A stretch of 64,000 bases of DNA from Coptis chinensis (taxonomy: Eukaryota; Streptophyta; Magnoliopsida; Ranunculales; Ranunculaceae): positions 37,410,501 through 37,474,500 of the forward strand of contig CM027377.1 of NCBI GenBank assembly GCA_015680905.1. The letters run 5' to 3'. Within the stretch, counting starts at the first letter, position 1, and each line of letters begins with the position of its first letter. Both the position numbers and the translations under genes were made by a program. Under the pieces are notes generated by a model. It worked only from the letters and a program-made list of their open reading frames with translations, had not been told where the DNA came from and did not search any database. Positions 35,945 to 47,928 of this stretch are shown here, piece after piece.

Positions 35945-36795
35945 AAGTAGACGTATAAAATTATTAAGATCAACAACATCCAATTCGGTCCATACACCTA
36001 ACAATCTCCACCTTGGACCGAAACTGGTCTAACTAAACCATCAACTTTGTCTCCCCAGTTAGGCATGACCATGGCCAAGCCTAGGGACCATCCATGGTAC
36101 CCTCACAGATGTTTCACCCAAGACTGATATTGTCCCCAACCTTAGCTATCACTTAGCCCAATTCTCAGTTGGACCTCATCTAAGGTGTGGGATATCAATA
36201 GAAGTGTAGCTCCATTACTACTTGATGTGGAATTGGGATCAAGAAACTTCAATATCTCCTTACATGCATATCCCTTACCAACAAAGACACCAAAAGAGAA
36301 ATTAATGTCACACAATTATATTTAGTCAATGTAAAAAACTTTCAATGCATGTTAATCAACACCCAGTGCCACAACATATTGACAAGATAAACAACTAGAA
36401 TATATAACCTTTTTTAAATTTCCTTAAATTAAAAACCCTAGCATGTAATTTTAAGTTTCAAATCATCTCATACTAGAAAACAAAGAATTATAAGTATTTG
36501 GTAAAGAGTACGATACCTATCAGATTGAAAAATCGGATTATCACGTTTCGCTATTCGGTTGAAAATTGGCCCCATAAAGAACTATAAAATTGAACTACCT
36601 CAGGACGAATTAGGCTTCACGCCACACACCGTTGGAAACATCTCTGAGTCAGCTTTCTAATGCAAAATACGGTTCGCAAATCCGATGTTTGAGCATAAAG
36701 TTATGTCTGTTTTCGTTGAGAGTGTCTCAACATTCCGAATTTCGAAATCATACAATTTTGTATGAATGAAATAAAAAAAGAGATGCACAAGAGTA
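35945..36795 (-). other. Non-coding stretch with a PPT/LTR-start-like junction
   Basis: On the minus strand a purine tract AAGGTGGAGAT (about 36004-36014) is followed directly by TGTTAGGTGTATGG, which looks like a polypurine tract plus LTR start of another copia family. Only about 60 bp of the supposed LTR remain before B integrase. No gag is readable. It may be a remnant of a further element, or an internal rearrangement of B. Confidence 0.35.
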
Positions 36796-36800
36796 ATCAT
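36796..36800. repeat. Target site duplication of copia C, left copy (ATCAT)
   Basis: It is identical to 47979-47983 on the far side of the element. Confidence 0.85.
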
Positions 36801-37473
36801 TATTGGAGTTATCCCTTACATGAGGAAGAAGGAGAAATCAGCAATGTTTGCGTGAAGAGGTCTGAGCGCGCGCGCTCAGATTGGTTTAAGACCAAGCCGT
36901 GCCCGCGCCCTTGGTACTGGAAAACGAAATAGGTTATTGAGGGCAAGCGCGCTCGACATTGGCCTTGCTGAGAGTGCACCCATGCCCATGCCTATAATTG
37001 CGGTTTCTAATTCGCTATAGTAATTGCGAATTTTGTTTTTGGTATATAAACCTAAAACAAAGTTTTGGAACCACGAGGTAGCCAACACAAGTCAGAGAAA
37101 ACCCAATTCCGAGAGCAATCAATCAAGATTGATCGAAAAAAGCTTGTATCCGAAAACCATCCGTAAAAGGTAAGGAGAGAGGAGTGATCTAGTAAGGTGA
37201 GAGACTGAAGGGAGTGATTGTAATCTTCCTTCTCACTTTATAAAAGGATTAGCTCTTATAAAAGTAGACATCATTGGCCGAACCACTTACATCTTTGTGT
37301 TGTGGTATGTTTGTTCTTCTCTTTACATTATTATTTGTTGTTGATAGTTGTTTAGAGAGTTGGACATGCTAGGTAGGTTGTAGTGGATATTTAGAATTTG
37401 TTTGGAGTAGTAGTTAGTTCAAGTACAAATTATCTGTGTAGTGGGGATCGATTGGTATCATTATTCCCCAACA
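36801..37473 (+). repeat. 5' LTR of copia C
   Basis: It starts TATTGGAGTTATCCC (the 3' copy has TGTTGGAGTTATCCC) and ends CCCCAACA. GC-rich palindromic GAGCGCGCGCGCTC occurs near 36.87 kb. A TATATAAACC box is near 37.04 kb. Confidence 0.9.
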
Positions 37474-37475
37474 AG

Positions 37476-37487
37476 TGGTATCAGAGC
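37476..37487 (+). other. Primer binding site of copia C
   Basis: TGGTATCAGAGC lies two bases after the 5' LTR and matches initiator tRNA-Met. Confidence 0.9.
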
Positions 37488-37580
37488 TAGGTTGGATTAA
37501 CCTAGGTTGTTATTCAAATTTTGCTCAGAAGGTGTTTGACGAAATTCCCGAGAAGATTTGAGTTAAAATAACTTGTAGAG

Positions 37581-38513
37581 ATGGAGCATTCTATGAACAC
37601 TCGCATGATTAGTCTGAATAGAGCAAACTACACTATTTGGAAAGCCAAGATAGAAGACTTGCTATACTACAAGGACTTGACGCAACCCATTGAGAATGGG
37701 GGGAGAAAAACCAGAAGCGATTCCTTTGGCTGAGTGAGCAACCTTCATAGAAAACCAATAGGGTACATTAGACAGTGGATTGACGACAATGTCTTTCACC
37801 ATGTATCCCAAGAGACTACTGCTTTTGACTTATGGAAGAAACTCGAAGACTTCTATGAGAGGAAGTCGGCCGGAAACAAAGTGCTGCTCATTAAGAAGTT
37901 TGCTAACACGAAGTACAATGAAAGTTCTTCAATGTCTGAGCATTTTAATGGATTACAGAATACCATCAATCAGTTGCATTTGATGAAGATTAATATGGGA
38001 GACAAAGTTGAGGCTTTGTTCCTATTAACCTCTCTACTAGACAATTGGGAGACGTTAACAGTTTCTCTTAACGGAGCCGCAAAGGATGGAGTTATTTCCA
38101 TGGAGATGGCTACCGGGGCATTGTTGAATGAGGAGACAAGAAGGGGTTCAAGAAGCAGCTCCTCTCACTCAGAGATCCTTGTCACAGAGAAGCGGGGGAG
38201 AGGTAAGAGTAGAAAACCATCTCATTCTAGAGGTGATGACAGAAGCAAGTCTAGGGGTGAAGCTAGAACTCCTAAGGCAGAGAGACAATGTTATTATTGT
38301 GCTACCAAGGGTCACTTCAGGTATGAGCGCAGAACACTGAAGAGGGATGAGAAGAATAACTGTGTACATGAAGACATGGTACAGAGGAACGGAAACACAG
38401 GAAGAGATACTACCGCGCTAGTAGACGATGATCTAGTGGGAATTGTGCTAGATTGTGGCAAGTGCTATATTAGTATCTCATGCCAGGATACAGAGTGGGT
38501 GATAGATACATGA
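37581..38513 (+). pseudogene. Copia C gag and start of protease
   Basis: The frame starts MEHSMNTRMISLNRANYTIW and is interrupted by a TGA near 37.73 kb. It then runs 37734-38513 with WIDDNVFHHVSQETTAFDLW and the zinc knuckle CYYCATKGHFRYE, in which the fourth cysteine is lost. The frame ends at DT(stop)AS, the protease active site DTGAS with Gly changed to TGA (38511-38513). Gag would form the cytoplasmic particle. Confidence 0.88.
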
Positions 38514-38837
38514 GCATCCTATCACGTCACACCGCACAGGGGATTCTTCACTACCTACAGCTGTGGTGAATTTGGTGAGGTAAAGATGTGTAACATTGGA
38601 GTTTCAAAGATTGTATGCATTGGGGTTGTTCATATAGAAACCAATGTTGGCTACACCTTGACACTCAAGGATGTAAGATATATCCCTGACAATCGGCTAA
38701 GCCTAATTTCAGCTAGGAAGTTAGATGATGATGGTTTTCTAAACTCGTTTGGTAACAGGGTATAAAAACTGAGCAAATGTTCCATTATAGCAGCCAAAAG
38801 GAAGAAAACTTGCTCTCTTTACAAGACATAGGCTAGT

Positions 38838-39711
38838 TTGTGTAAAATAGAAGTAAATGCGGCAGAAGAAGAAGCTTCCTCCGAGCTATGGCACAAGAGA
38901 CTGTGTCATATGGGCCAAAAAGGCATGAAAGTTCTTGCCAAGCAAAATGCCTTGCCTGACATTAGAGGTACGCATTTAAATAGATGTACTCATTATTTGG
39001 TAGGAAAACAACACATGGTGTCTTTCCAAAGATTCCCGTCTCACAGAAAGGACAATGTCTTTGAGTTAGTTCACACTGACTTATGTGGTCCTATGAAAGT
39101 AAAGTCCCACGGGGGGAGATTTGTACTTCTTGACTTTCATTGATGATGTGTCAAGAAAGATATGGGCATATAGTCTGAAGACTAATGATGAAGTACTTGG
39201 CGTGTTCAAGACTTTCCATAGCATGGTGGAAAGAGAGACATAGAAGCCTTTGAAATGTATTCGCTCAGATAATGGGGGTGAGTACATAGGGCCGTTTGAA
39301 GAGTATTACAAGAGTATTGAGATTTGTCATGAGCAGACCGTTCTCGAGATTCTGCAACAAAATGGTATAGCTGAGAGAATGAACCGGACCATTGTAGAGA
39401 GGATGAGATGCATGCTGTCTCACTTTAAATTACCTAGAAGTTATAAGGTAGAAGCAATGCGTACAACCGTGAATGTGATCAACCTATCGCTGTCAAAGCC
39501 TCTGAATAGTGATTATCTAGAGAGAGTATGGTCAGGCAGAGATATTTATTATGGATACTTGAGGGTATTTGGGTGCAGGGCATTTGTTCATATTCCCAAG
39601 GATGAGAGATCCAAGCTTGATGACAAAGCCAAGCAGTGCATTTTTCTAGGTTATGGGGATGAGAAGTTTGGCTACAAACTCTATGATCTGATTAACAAGA
39701 AGGTAATCTGA
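38838..39711 (+). pseudogene. Copia C integrase
   Basis: The pre-integrase HHCC region includes LWHKRLCHMGQKGMKVLAKQ (38838-39143). The core shows VHTDLCGPMKV and IRSDNGGEYIGPFEEY (second Asp). The third catalytic region NGIAERMNRTIVERMRCML is in 39250-39711, followed by LRVFGCRAFVHIPKDERSK. A frameshift in the core near 39.11 kb and a TAG near 39.24 kb split it. Confidence 0.9.
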
Positions 39712-39936
39712 AGTCGAGATGTTGTGTTCTTGGAAGACCAAACTATAATATATTTCGAGGAAGGTGAGAAGCTACAAGCTTTCACTAATGATCTTGTTGA
39801 TTCAGAACCAGAAATTCCTACAGTGGAACGTGCAGAAGGCATTAAGAATGCAGAGAATCATGAGTTTAAAGCTCATAATGATGATCATATTGCTCATGAT
39901 GGGATATAACCTATTGATATAGAAGATGCAGATGAA

Positions 39937-41480
39937 GTGCATGAACTACCACCTGAGCAAGCAGAAGTGCATCCTCCGGAGCCACAAGAAGATGGGGTAA
40001 GGAGGTCTGACAGAGAGAGACTAGCTTCAACCAGGTATCCACCACATACATATGTTTTACTATCTGATGGTGGAGAATCTATGTACTATCAAGAGACACT
40101 TGAAGGTACAGACAAAGAAAAGTGGTTGAAGGCCATGCATGATGAGATAGATTCTTTGCATAAGAATCACACTTATGAGTTAGTTGAGAAACTGAAAGGA
40201 AGAAAAATTCTTAAGAATAAGTGGATCTACAAAGTCAAACATGAAGAGAATAATCCACACCCAAGGCATAAAGCTCACCTTGTTGTGAAGGGATTCGGTC
40301 AAAGGAAAGGTATTGACTTTGATGAAATTTTCTCTCTAGTAGTTAAGATGACTTCTATCAGGGTGGTATTGGGTCTGACTGCAAGTATGAACCTAGAGGT
40401 TGAGCAGCTAGATATTAAGACAACTTTTCTTCATGGAGACCTTAAAGAAGATGTCTACATGGACCAGCCAGGGGGTTTGAGGTCAAAGGCAAGGAGCACC
40501 TAGTATGCAAGTTGATAAAAAGATTGTATGGGTTGAAGCAAACACCGAGACAGTGGTACATAAAGTTTGATTCCTTTATGGCGAAACAAGGATACAAGAA
40601 GTCTGCTTCTGATAATTGTGTGTTTGTTCAGAAATTTCTAGATGGGGATTTCATATTGCTCTTATTGTATATGGATGATATATTGATAGTTGGACCGAAC
40701 ATCAACAAGATATCCAAGTTGAAGAAAGACTTGAGTAAGTCCTTTGAGATGAAGGATTTGGGTCAAGCAAAGCAGATACTTGGGATGCGGATCACTCTTG
40801 ACAGAAAGAGTGGGAAGTTGTGGCTTTCTCAAGAAAACTATATTAAGAAGGTGTTGAAGAGATTCAACATGGATCAAGTGAAGCCAGTCAGTTGTTCGCT
40901 TGGTGGCCAGTTCCGCATGACCAAAGAGATATGTCCAAAGGGTGAGCATGAGCAGAGTCAGTGGACAGCTTGATGTATGCAATGGTGTGTATAAGACCGG
41001 ATATTGCTTTCGCCGTTGGTGTTGTAAGCCGATTTCTGTCAAATCTGGGTAAGGAGCATTGGGAAGGTGTTAAGTGGATATTGAGATATCTCAAGGGCAC
41101 TTCCAAATTATGTTTATGTTTTGGTGGAAGTAAGCCCTTACTTGAATGCTACACTGATACAGACATGGTAGTTGATGTTGACTCGATGAAATTCACCTCC
41201 GGTTATCTAGTTACTTTTGCAGGGGGAGTAGTTTCTTGGCAATCTAAGTTGCAAAAGTGTGTTGCCCTCTCTACTACAGAAGATGAGTATATTGCAGCCA
41301 CTGAGTGTTGCAAAGAGATGCTATGGATGAAGAGGTTCTTCGATGAACTAGGGCTAAAGCAGAAATAGTTTGTAGTTCTATGTGACAGTTAGAGTGCCAT
41401 CCATTTGAGCAAAAATCCGAGTTTTCATTTTAGATCCAAGCACATACATGTGCGTTATCATTAGATTAAAGAAGTACTCG
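39937..41480 (+). pseudogene. Copia C reverse transcriptase and RNase H
   Basis: RT: WIYKVKHEENNPHPRHKAHL, VVKGFGQRKGIDFDEIFS, VEQLDIKTTFLHGDLKEDVY. After a TAG at 40501-40503 it continues with LIKRLYGLKQTPRQWY and the active-site box LLYMDDILIVG (40512-40973). RNase H (40961-41368): ECYTDTDMVVDVDSMKFTSG and VVSWQSKLQKCVALSTTEDE, with the catalytic acidic residues. Stops and one frameshift separate the parts. Motif wording matches Tork-clade elements. Confidence 0.9.
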
Positions 41481-41650
41481 AAGACAAACATTTGTGTATT
41501 GAGAAGATCTATACTGACAAGAACGGGTCGGATATGATGACCAAAGTCTTACTGAAAGGTAAGTTTGATGTTTGTTGTACTACCGCCGGAATGGTAGCAC
41601 ACTCCTGTTGATTTGGAAATTGCATGGAGGTATCCCCCCTCACTGTTCGG

Positions 41651-41660
41651 GAGGGGGAGA
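41651..41660 (+). other. Polypurine tract of copia C
   Basis: GAGGGGGAGA lies immediately upstream of the 3' LTR, the expected site of plus-strand priming. Confidence 0.85.
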
Positions 41661-41661
41661 T

Positions 41662-42275
41662 TGTTGGAGTTATCCCTCACATGAGGAAGAAGGAGAAATC
41701 AGCAATGTTTGCGTGAAGAGGTTTGAGCGCGCACATGCTCAGATTGGTCTAAGAACAAGGCTCCCCTGCGCCCTTGGTACTGGAAAATGAAATAGGTTGT
41801 TAAGGGCGCGTGCACTCGACATTGGCCTTGCCGAGAGTGCGCCCTCGCCCATGCCTATAATTGTAGTTTCTAATTCGCTACAGTAACCGCGAATTTTGTT
41901 TTTGGTATATAAACCTAAAACAAGGTTTTGGAACCACAAGGCAGCCAACACAAGTAAGAGAAAACCCGATTCTGAGAGCAATCAAGATTGAGAGAAAACC
42001 CTTGCATCCAGAAAAACTTATAAGGAGAGAGGAATGTTCTAGTAAGGTGAGAGACTGAAAGGAGTGATTGTAATATTCCTTCCCAGTTTATAAAAGGATT
42101 AGCTCTTGTGGAAGTAGGCATCATTGGCCGAAGCACGTTACATCTTTGTGTTGTGGTATGCTTGTTATTCTCTTTACATTATTATTTGTTGTTGATAGTT
42201 GTTTAGAGAGTTGGGCATGCTAGGTAAGTTGTAGTGGATATTTAGAATTTGTCTGGAGTAGTACTTAGTTCAAGT
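41662..42275 (+). repeat. 3' LTR of copia C, first part
   Basis: It aligns with 36801 to about 37426. The LTR is interrupted by the CACTA element at 42276 and resumes at 47929-47978. Confidence 0.92.
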
Positions 42276-42380
42276 CACTAGGTGAAAACATAGTTTTTTT
42301 GACTCCTGGTCCGGATAGGAATTGAGTGGTACTAATCCTCAAGAATATATTTGACGGGCTTTTTATGAAATTGACTTTTT

Positions 42381-44435
42381 ATGAAATTGATGGTCCATAA
42401 CCGTCAAACAAAAACTCGACCGCCCACGCTTGTCAAGAAAATTTTCCCCGAAATCCGGCCCAAAGCGCGAATACCTTCCCCCCAAAATTTTAGCTCTTTT
42501 CCAATTTTTCTCTCTTTCGGTTTTTATTTGGTCAAAATCGCAACTCACTGTCATATACAACAAATTCAGCCAAAACTAACAATTTCATCTCTACAACAAC
42601 TTCAAAGAAATAGAGTAGTTATCAGCAAGCTTCAATTTCACCGGTTTGTTTTTATATTCAAAAAAGATGTTATTTTTTCTTTAATTAGTATATTGGATGA
42701 TGCATCTTTCTCATGAAATTTATTGGAGTTGCTGAGGGTTTGTTTATGATATGGGGGTGTATTAAAAAATTATTTTGTGAATATTTCATTGTTGTTGTGA
42801 TGTGAATTATTAAGTGATTGAGGAGTTTTAGTCAGTTCAATTTATTGAATTTGTAAGAAATAAATGATTAAAAATCAAAACAAATTTCAAAGAACTATCA
42901 TTCCGTTGATAAACAATTTGACTGGAGTTTCGCCTACTCTTCTTTTGAATAAGTCTGAACTTAGGCACAATTTCTTTGTAGTTATTTCAATTATTTATGG
43001 CACCTGTAACTCCATGAGCTAATTAATCTGTTACATATGTTGGGTATATCTGTTACTAGCTTTGAGCTTAGAGTGAAATATCATTTTTGTAGTATTTCAA
43101 TCAGTACTTGCTGTATCTTGTAGCAATTAGTAGTTGTTTATTTTTGTAGAAGATTGTACTTGTATGTTGTAGAGGTATAAATTGGTATCATAACCCTTGT
43201 TTTTTTTTTCCCATTCTTGTAATGGGTTGTGTCAAAACTCTAACTTTTTAAATTGGTCGTTTTGCATATACACTACTACAGTTAGCTTTGATGGAATTTT
43301 AGTTAGTTTGCATCTCATAAACTCATAAAGGTTTGTTTTTTTTTTTTGTTTAAAAAGACTTCTTTGTTTTAAGAAATGTAACACATATCATTATCGTTGT
43401 TATTGATATGCTATTGTTATTGCGAATTAATATTGTATAACATTGTGACTTTTTAGTGCTTTATCAAAAATTTTGAGTAAATTATTGTTGTTAAAATTGT
43501 GAGTTTTCACTATTCGTTTTACTGAGTAATGGAAGTTTTCATCCTTTAATTGGATGCACTTCTTGGTGAAGATGTTGGTTTGTCGTGTTGAGGGTGTTGT
43601 CCATCAATTCTAACGATTGTTTTTATAAACTATGTTTTGTTCAACATGGTGAGGGTGTTGGTCTGTTGAAAATGTTATTCGCGTGGTGGTTGTGTCTAAT
43701 GTAGGGGTAGAACTAGGAATTTAGAGTGGGGGCATAAACATAGTAAAAAAAATTAGTTGCGTATCGACTCATGAAATTTCTGATTATATGGCTTTCACTA
43801 CCACTACCACTACCACAAGTTTAATTTAATTAGTATGTTCTTGGTGATGTAATATTACTCGTTTGTGTGTGCGTGCTGCAAGTTGTATTAGTTAGTTAGT
43901 ATGACACCTTATTTGATATGCAAGTGGCATTTGTACTGATAATTAGAATTCATGTTGTTTTTTGTTGGTGGCACTTGTGATATGTGATGTTAATGAAGGC
44001 CATGCAGCCATGTCTTTTGGGTATTTCGCCCTCCCACGTGGGTATGCCTTCATAACAATGTCTAGGTGCACAGGGACCAGAGTGGTCCATCTGCGTAAGT
44101 AGAAACTAGAAGCAGAAAACCCTATAGGAATGAGATCTTGGTATTAAGCTATATTCACCAATGGTTCACTGGTACTTTTGATGTAGCGGTTGTTTTTTAT
44201 TTTGTTATTAGACTTATTTGGACTTGATCCCCTGCTGATTTTTGTAAAAATATGAATTAACTTCACACGAGTCTATTGATCATACGTCATGTACGTAAGT
44301 AAGTATGTATGTTTAGTTCCCTTATATCGGCATGAGATTTGTCTACAAGGTTTTCAGTTTTCATCAAGTGAATGTATAGTTCGTATGTCCTTTCCACTTT
44401 GTTGTAGATCGACAATTAACTGTCCTTAAGAATTT
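42381..44435 (+). other. CACTA D 5' interior, no recognised gene
   Basis: An open frame of 111 codons (42381-42716) begins near the subterminal repeats and ends in T-rich DNA, with no recognised domain. It could be the leader exon of a transcript that starts in the transposon. The rest to about 44.4 kb is intron-like, T-rich DNA with a short CTACCACTACCA repeat near 43.80 kb. Confidence 0.3.
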
Positions 44436-46538
44436 ATGCCTATAATGACTTCTAGGTCGGTCAGGGATCACAATGAAGATGTACGTGAAGTGATTTCTAA
44501 TAAAATTCCTCTTACTACAAGACGAATGTTATTTGCGGGTTCGTTTGTTTGCTTGTGGTCAACTTCCCAAGGTACTTATCAGGTTCGCAACTTTTCCAAA
44601 CTACTAGTTTCCTTTTGGGCCATCTATTAAAATTTTCATCCTTAATAGAAGTAAGAACTTTGAGTGCAATCAATAGCTAATTGTGAAGACTGAGAAATTC
44701 TACTATATACACAACATGCACATGTTTTGCCTGAGGAATGTGGACATGTGCTGAAAACATATAGGCATGTCTCTGAGCACTCTGCCATAATATCAGTTCG
44801 ATACTATGGGTGAAATTCATAGGAGTATTTTTGTAGGAGGATGATTTACCAGACTAACTTTTGAGACAAGTCATAGAAGCTGGGTGACTGGGTCTCAAGG
44901 AGATCCTTACGTGGGTGGGTATGTTCGTCTCAGGCCATGCCTTTCCCTCAAGATGTTGTTTTATCTTGCAAATGTTTACTCATCTTAACATTTTAATTCC
45001 TTTTCTTTTTCGATTTGAAATACAGACTATTTGAGATTTCATAATCTCAATTTTTCAAAACGCATTTTACATATGTGAAATGACGTTATCTGTATCGATG
45101 TCCATTCGTTCATGGAATGATGGAACCTTCTGCAGACTGGCTTGACAACACTGCATTCTCTGTACTGAGAACGTAATTCAGTGTTGATTCAGCCCTGCTA
45201 GACTTCTACTATTGGCTGTAGAAATCCTGTTTTGAGTATTAAGGCTTTGACTTTGGTCGTAGTGAAATTGTATTTATGTTAATGGAGAAATAGTTTGGAG
45301 AAAAGGAGGATACAGCCTAATTAGGTTTGGCCTTGTATCACTTCAATATATATATATGAAAATCAGGATTTACAACAATAGAAACTGCCAAAAATATTCT
45401 GGTCGGGGCCCTAGTCCGCCCCTCGGGAGATGTCCTCCTAGAACTCTAACAGTCACCATTTTCTTAAGTTTGTGTCGAAAGACATGGCGTGAAACATACG
45501 TGATCACTTCTAATTATGTTTGTAAATTTTGAATTACAACACTGGCTTTAGGGGATCCATCTGTGGCAATTGAAGAAGTGACTCCGCCTGTCTATCCATC
45601 CAATGGACTCTTCCTTCATGGGGTTTTTTTTTTCTCAATAATTACTCAGTTCTATCTTTTTCATTTATGGAATGTTTCTTTTTCGTGATTTACTCTGCTA
45701 TATTGGGCTGTGTGTTTATGGTAGGTGAATTTTTATTTCTATATGATAGGGTAGAATTGTCAAACTCTTTGAGACGAATACTTATTCTGTCGTCAACATC
45801 TTCGATGTAACATTACACCATCAATTCAACGTAACAGGTGTTGTCGAGGTACTTTCCACGACTTTCATGTGTATAAAGAAATATTTTACCAGGAATTTAA
45901 ACTGGTTGGACCATAATTTTGCATTAGTAAACCACAACACGCTTCAACTTTTTCCTTAGTAGTTTTCCTCCCGTGTCTTTGCATGATAATAATGTGAATT
46001 ATTGTCTCACTTGGCCCATATTCCAGAAGGTAATGGTTCTGGAGTCGTTTGGGATGAACAGGGGCATATTGTGACTAGTTATCATGGTAATGTTATTCAG
46101 AAAGTACTTAGCTTGGTTTAGTAAAACCAATATACATTTTCCTAATGAGCTATTTTCAAATGGACTATGGTCAACTCAGATGGCAGCTCTTTGTATCATA
46201 GAATGTCGGTATTGGAACTCTCTAAGTTTGTTTTACTTATTCTAATTGTTCTTTCTTGTAGTTGTTGGTAATGCACTTTCTAGAAATCCAAAGACCGGCA
46301 AAGTGGTTGCACGCGTAAATATTCTTGCATCTGAAGGGTGAGTCTTTCGGTAGAATCAGTGACATGATCTGATTGCTGATGTATGCAACTATGATATTCT
46401 TTGGGATAATCTTTATTTAATGGGTGTAAGAGTAGTATCCAGTTTGTCTGATTGTCATCTTTTGTTGGTAGGGTGCAAAAGAACTTTGAGGGTACGTTAA
46501 TTAGTTCAGATTGTGACAAAGATCTTGCTGTCCTGAAG
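44409..46538 (+). pseudogene. Captured DEG8 (chloroplast lumen Deg/HtrA protease) 5' fragment
   Basis: Six exon-like blocks match the N-terminal half of plant DEG8, a thylakoid-lumen serine protease that helps repair photosystem II. About 44409-44571 ends TTRRMLFAGSF...STSQ. From 45552: GDPSVAIEEVTPPVYPSNGL. 45750-45848: RIVKLFETNTYSVVNIFDVT. About 46019-46086: PEGNGSGVVWDEQGHIVTSYH, with the catalytic His. 46262-46337: VVGNALSRNPKTGKVVARVN. 46472-46538: VQKNFEGTLISSDCDKDLAV, with the catalytic Asp. Intron phases mostly agree, but the acceptor before the fourth block looks altered. The catalytic Ser region and PDZ domain are absent: the gene is cut off and followed by CRWN1 sequence. Confidence 0.85.
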
Positions 46539-46817
46539 GTATTTGCAAGTTTATCTAAACTGTTTTTCCCTTTAAATGGGTATACAATTATACATTTCCC
46601 AACACTTCACTTTTTTTTTCCTGTCATTAGACTGGACTACTGGAGTAGCTGTCATATGAGTGTTCATCAACGCTGCCATCTTGTTTACTGCTTTATGAAA
46701 GGTCTATTACATTGGATATTGTTTGAAGTAGTAATTTAGTTGTTATGCTAAGAAACATGCCCCTTGAGAAAGGTTTCTCAGTTTATCTCTCTCTCTGCCT
46801 TGCTTGTCCTTGCAAAG

Positions 46818-47373
46818 GAGAAGGCTCTGCGTGAGATGTGTACTGAAACTGCCGAAACCAAATATAATGCTGATTCAAAGATGGCTAAAGCTAATGCTCT
46901 AATTGTTAACATTGAGGAGAAATCTTTGGAGGTGGAATCAAAGTTGCATGCTGCTGATGCTAAGCTTGCTGAAGCTAGGAGAAAGAGTTCTGAGATGGAG
47001 AGAAACTTGAAAGAGGTTGAAGCGCGTGAAAGTTCACTGCGAAGTGAAAGACAGTCTTTTACAGCAGAGTATGCTTTAACACGTCCACCTACTCATATTT
47101 TTAAATTTTTTCTGTCGATTACTTTGACACGTTTTCCAACTTTTAATTGTTACTATGTTTAGGCGGGGAATGCATGGAGCAACTTTGTCTAAACAAAGAG
47201 AAGAACTGCGAGAGTGGGAAAGAACACTACAGGAGCGAGAAGAGATGCTGAGTGAGGGACGAAGAATCCTCAACCTGAGAGAGGAGGCAAATGAAAGCAA
47301 GCTGAGTATTAAGCGGAAAGAGAAAGATCTTGAAGAGATGCAGAGGAAGATTGAAACCAGTAATGAAATCTAG
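46818..47373 (+). pseudogene. Captured CRWN1/NMCP1 (nuclear lamina-like coiled coil) fragment
   Basis: Two exons (46818-47068 and 47163-47373) with a GT-AG intron encode coiled-coil sequence typical of CRWN/NMCP proteins: [40 protein letters not shown], then ATLSKQREELREWERTLQER and REEANESKLSIKRKEKDLEE. The second ends at a TAG inside the element. CRWN proteins build the plant nucleoskeleton. Only a central segment is present, directly downstream of the DEG8 fragment, so the two genes have been joined inside the CACTA transposon. Confidence 0.85.
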
Positions 47374-47589
47374 TTGGTTTTGCATACACATGAAGATGCA
47401 TGGTTTTGTATATGGAGCATACTAAAACTCATGTAATGTACTTTGCTTCAATATTTTGGTGTTTTGATGAAAGAATCTATTGTATTTTGCTAGAATGTTG
47501 ATTTGAGTTGGACAGTTTAATTTTTGCAGGAAAAATGGATATGAAATTTAGATTAGAAGAATTAAAAAAAAAACATTAATGCTTAGAAA

Positions 47590-47925
47590 AACGACGGATA
47601 TAGACTGTCAAGAAAATTTATGTATACAGAAAATTAACGTAGCAGACCGTCAATAATTTTCAAATTTGCATTCCAAATTTCATTAAAATCATACAAATTT
47701 GACTAGTGAAATAGTAAAGTTTGACGGTTATAGACTGTCAACAATTCTATTTATTATTGACGTTGACCACCCGTAAAATAAATTTAAAGTTATTGACGGT
47801 AACTAACCGTCAAGAAAAAAAACAACTGCAAATTGTTTGGCGGGCCTTGAGACGGGCAATGTCAGTCAAAAACAGTGTTTTTTTATGGGTTTTACCCGTC
47901 AAAAAAATCTTATTTTCACCTAGTG
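47590..47925. repeat. CACTA D 3' subterminal repeats
   Basis: Several copies of a GACGGTnATAGACYGTCAA-like motif, in both orientations, precede the terminal inverted repeat (around 47592, 47645, 47722, 47756, 47796, 47851 and 47894). Confidence 0.7.
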
Positions 47926-47928
47926 AGT

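Larger units (their letters stand above)
42276..47925 (+). mobile_element. CACTA (En/Spm-like) transposon D carrying captured genes
   Basis: A perfect 13-bp inverted repeat CACTAGGTGAAAA / TTTTCACCTAGTG bounds 5650 bp. A 3-bp target duplication AGT (42273-42275 and 47926-47928) is the hallmark of CACTA elements. The empty site is present in the other LTR of C. Subterminal repeats of a GACGGT...ACCGTCAA type occur at both ends (about 42390-42412 and 47590-47900), as used by CACTA transposase-binding proteins. No transposase is visible. Instead the interior carries DEG8 and CRWN1 gene fragments with introns, in the same (+) orientation, making this a non-autonomous gene-capturing CACTA. Confidence 0.93.
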
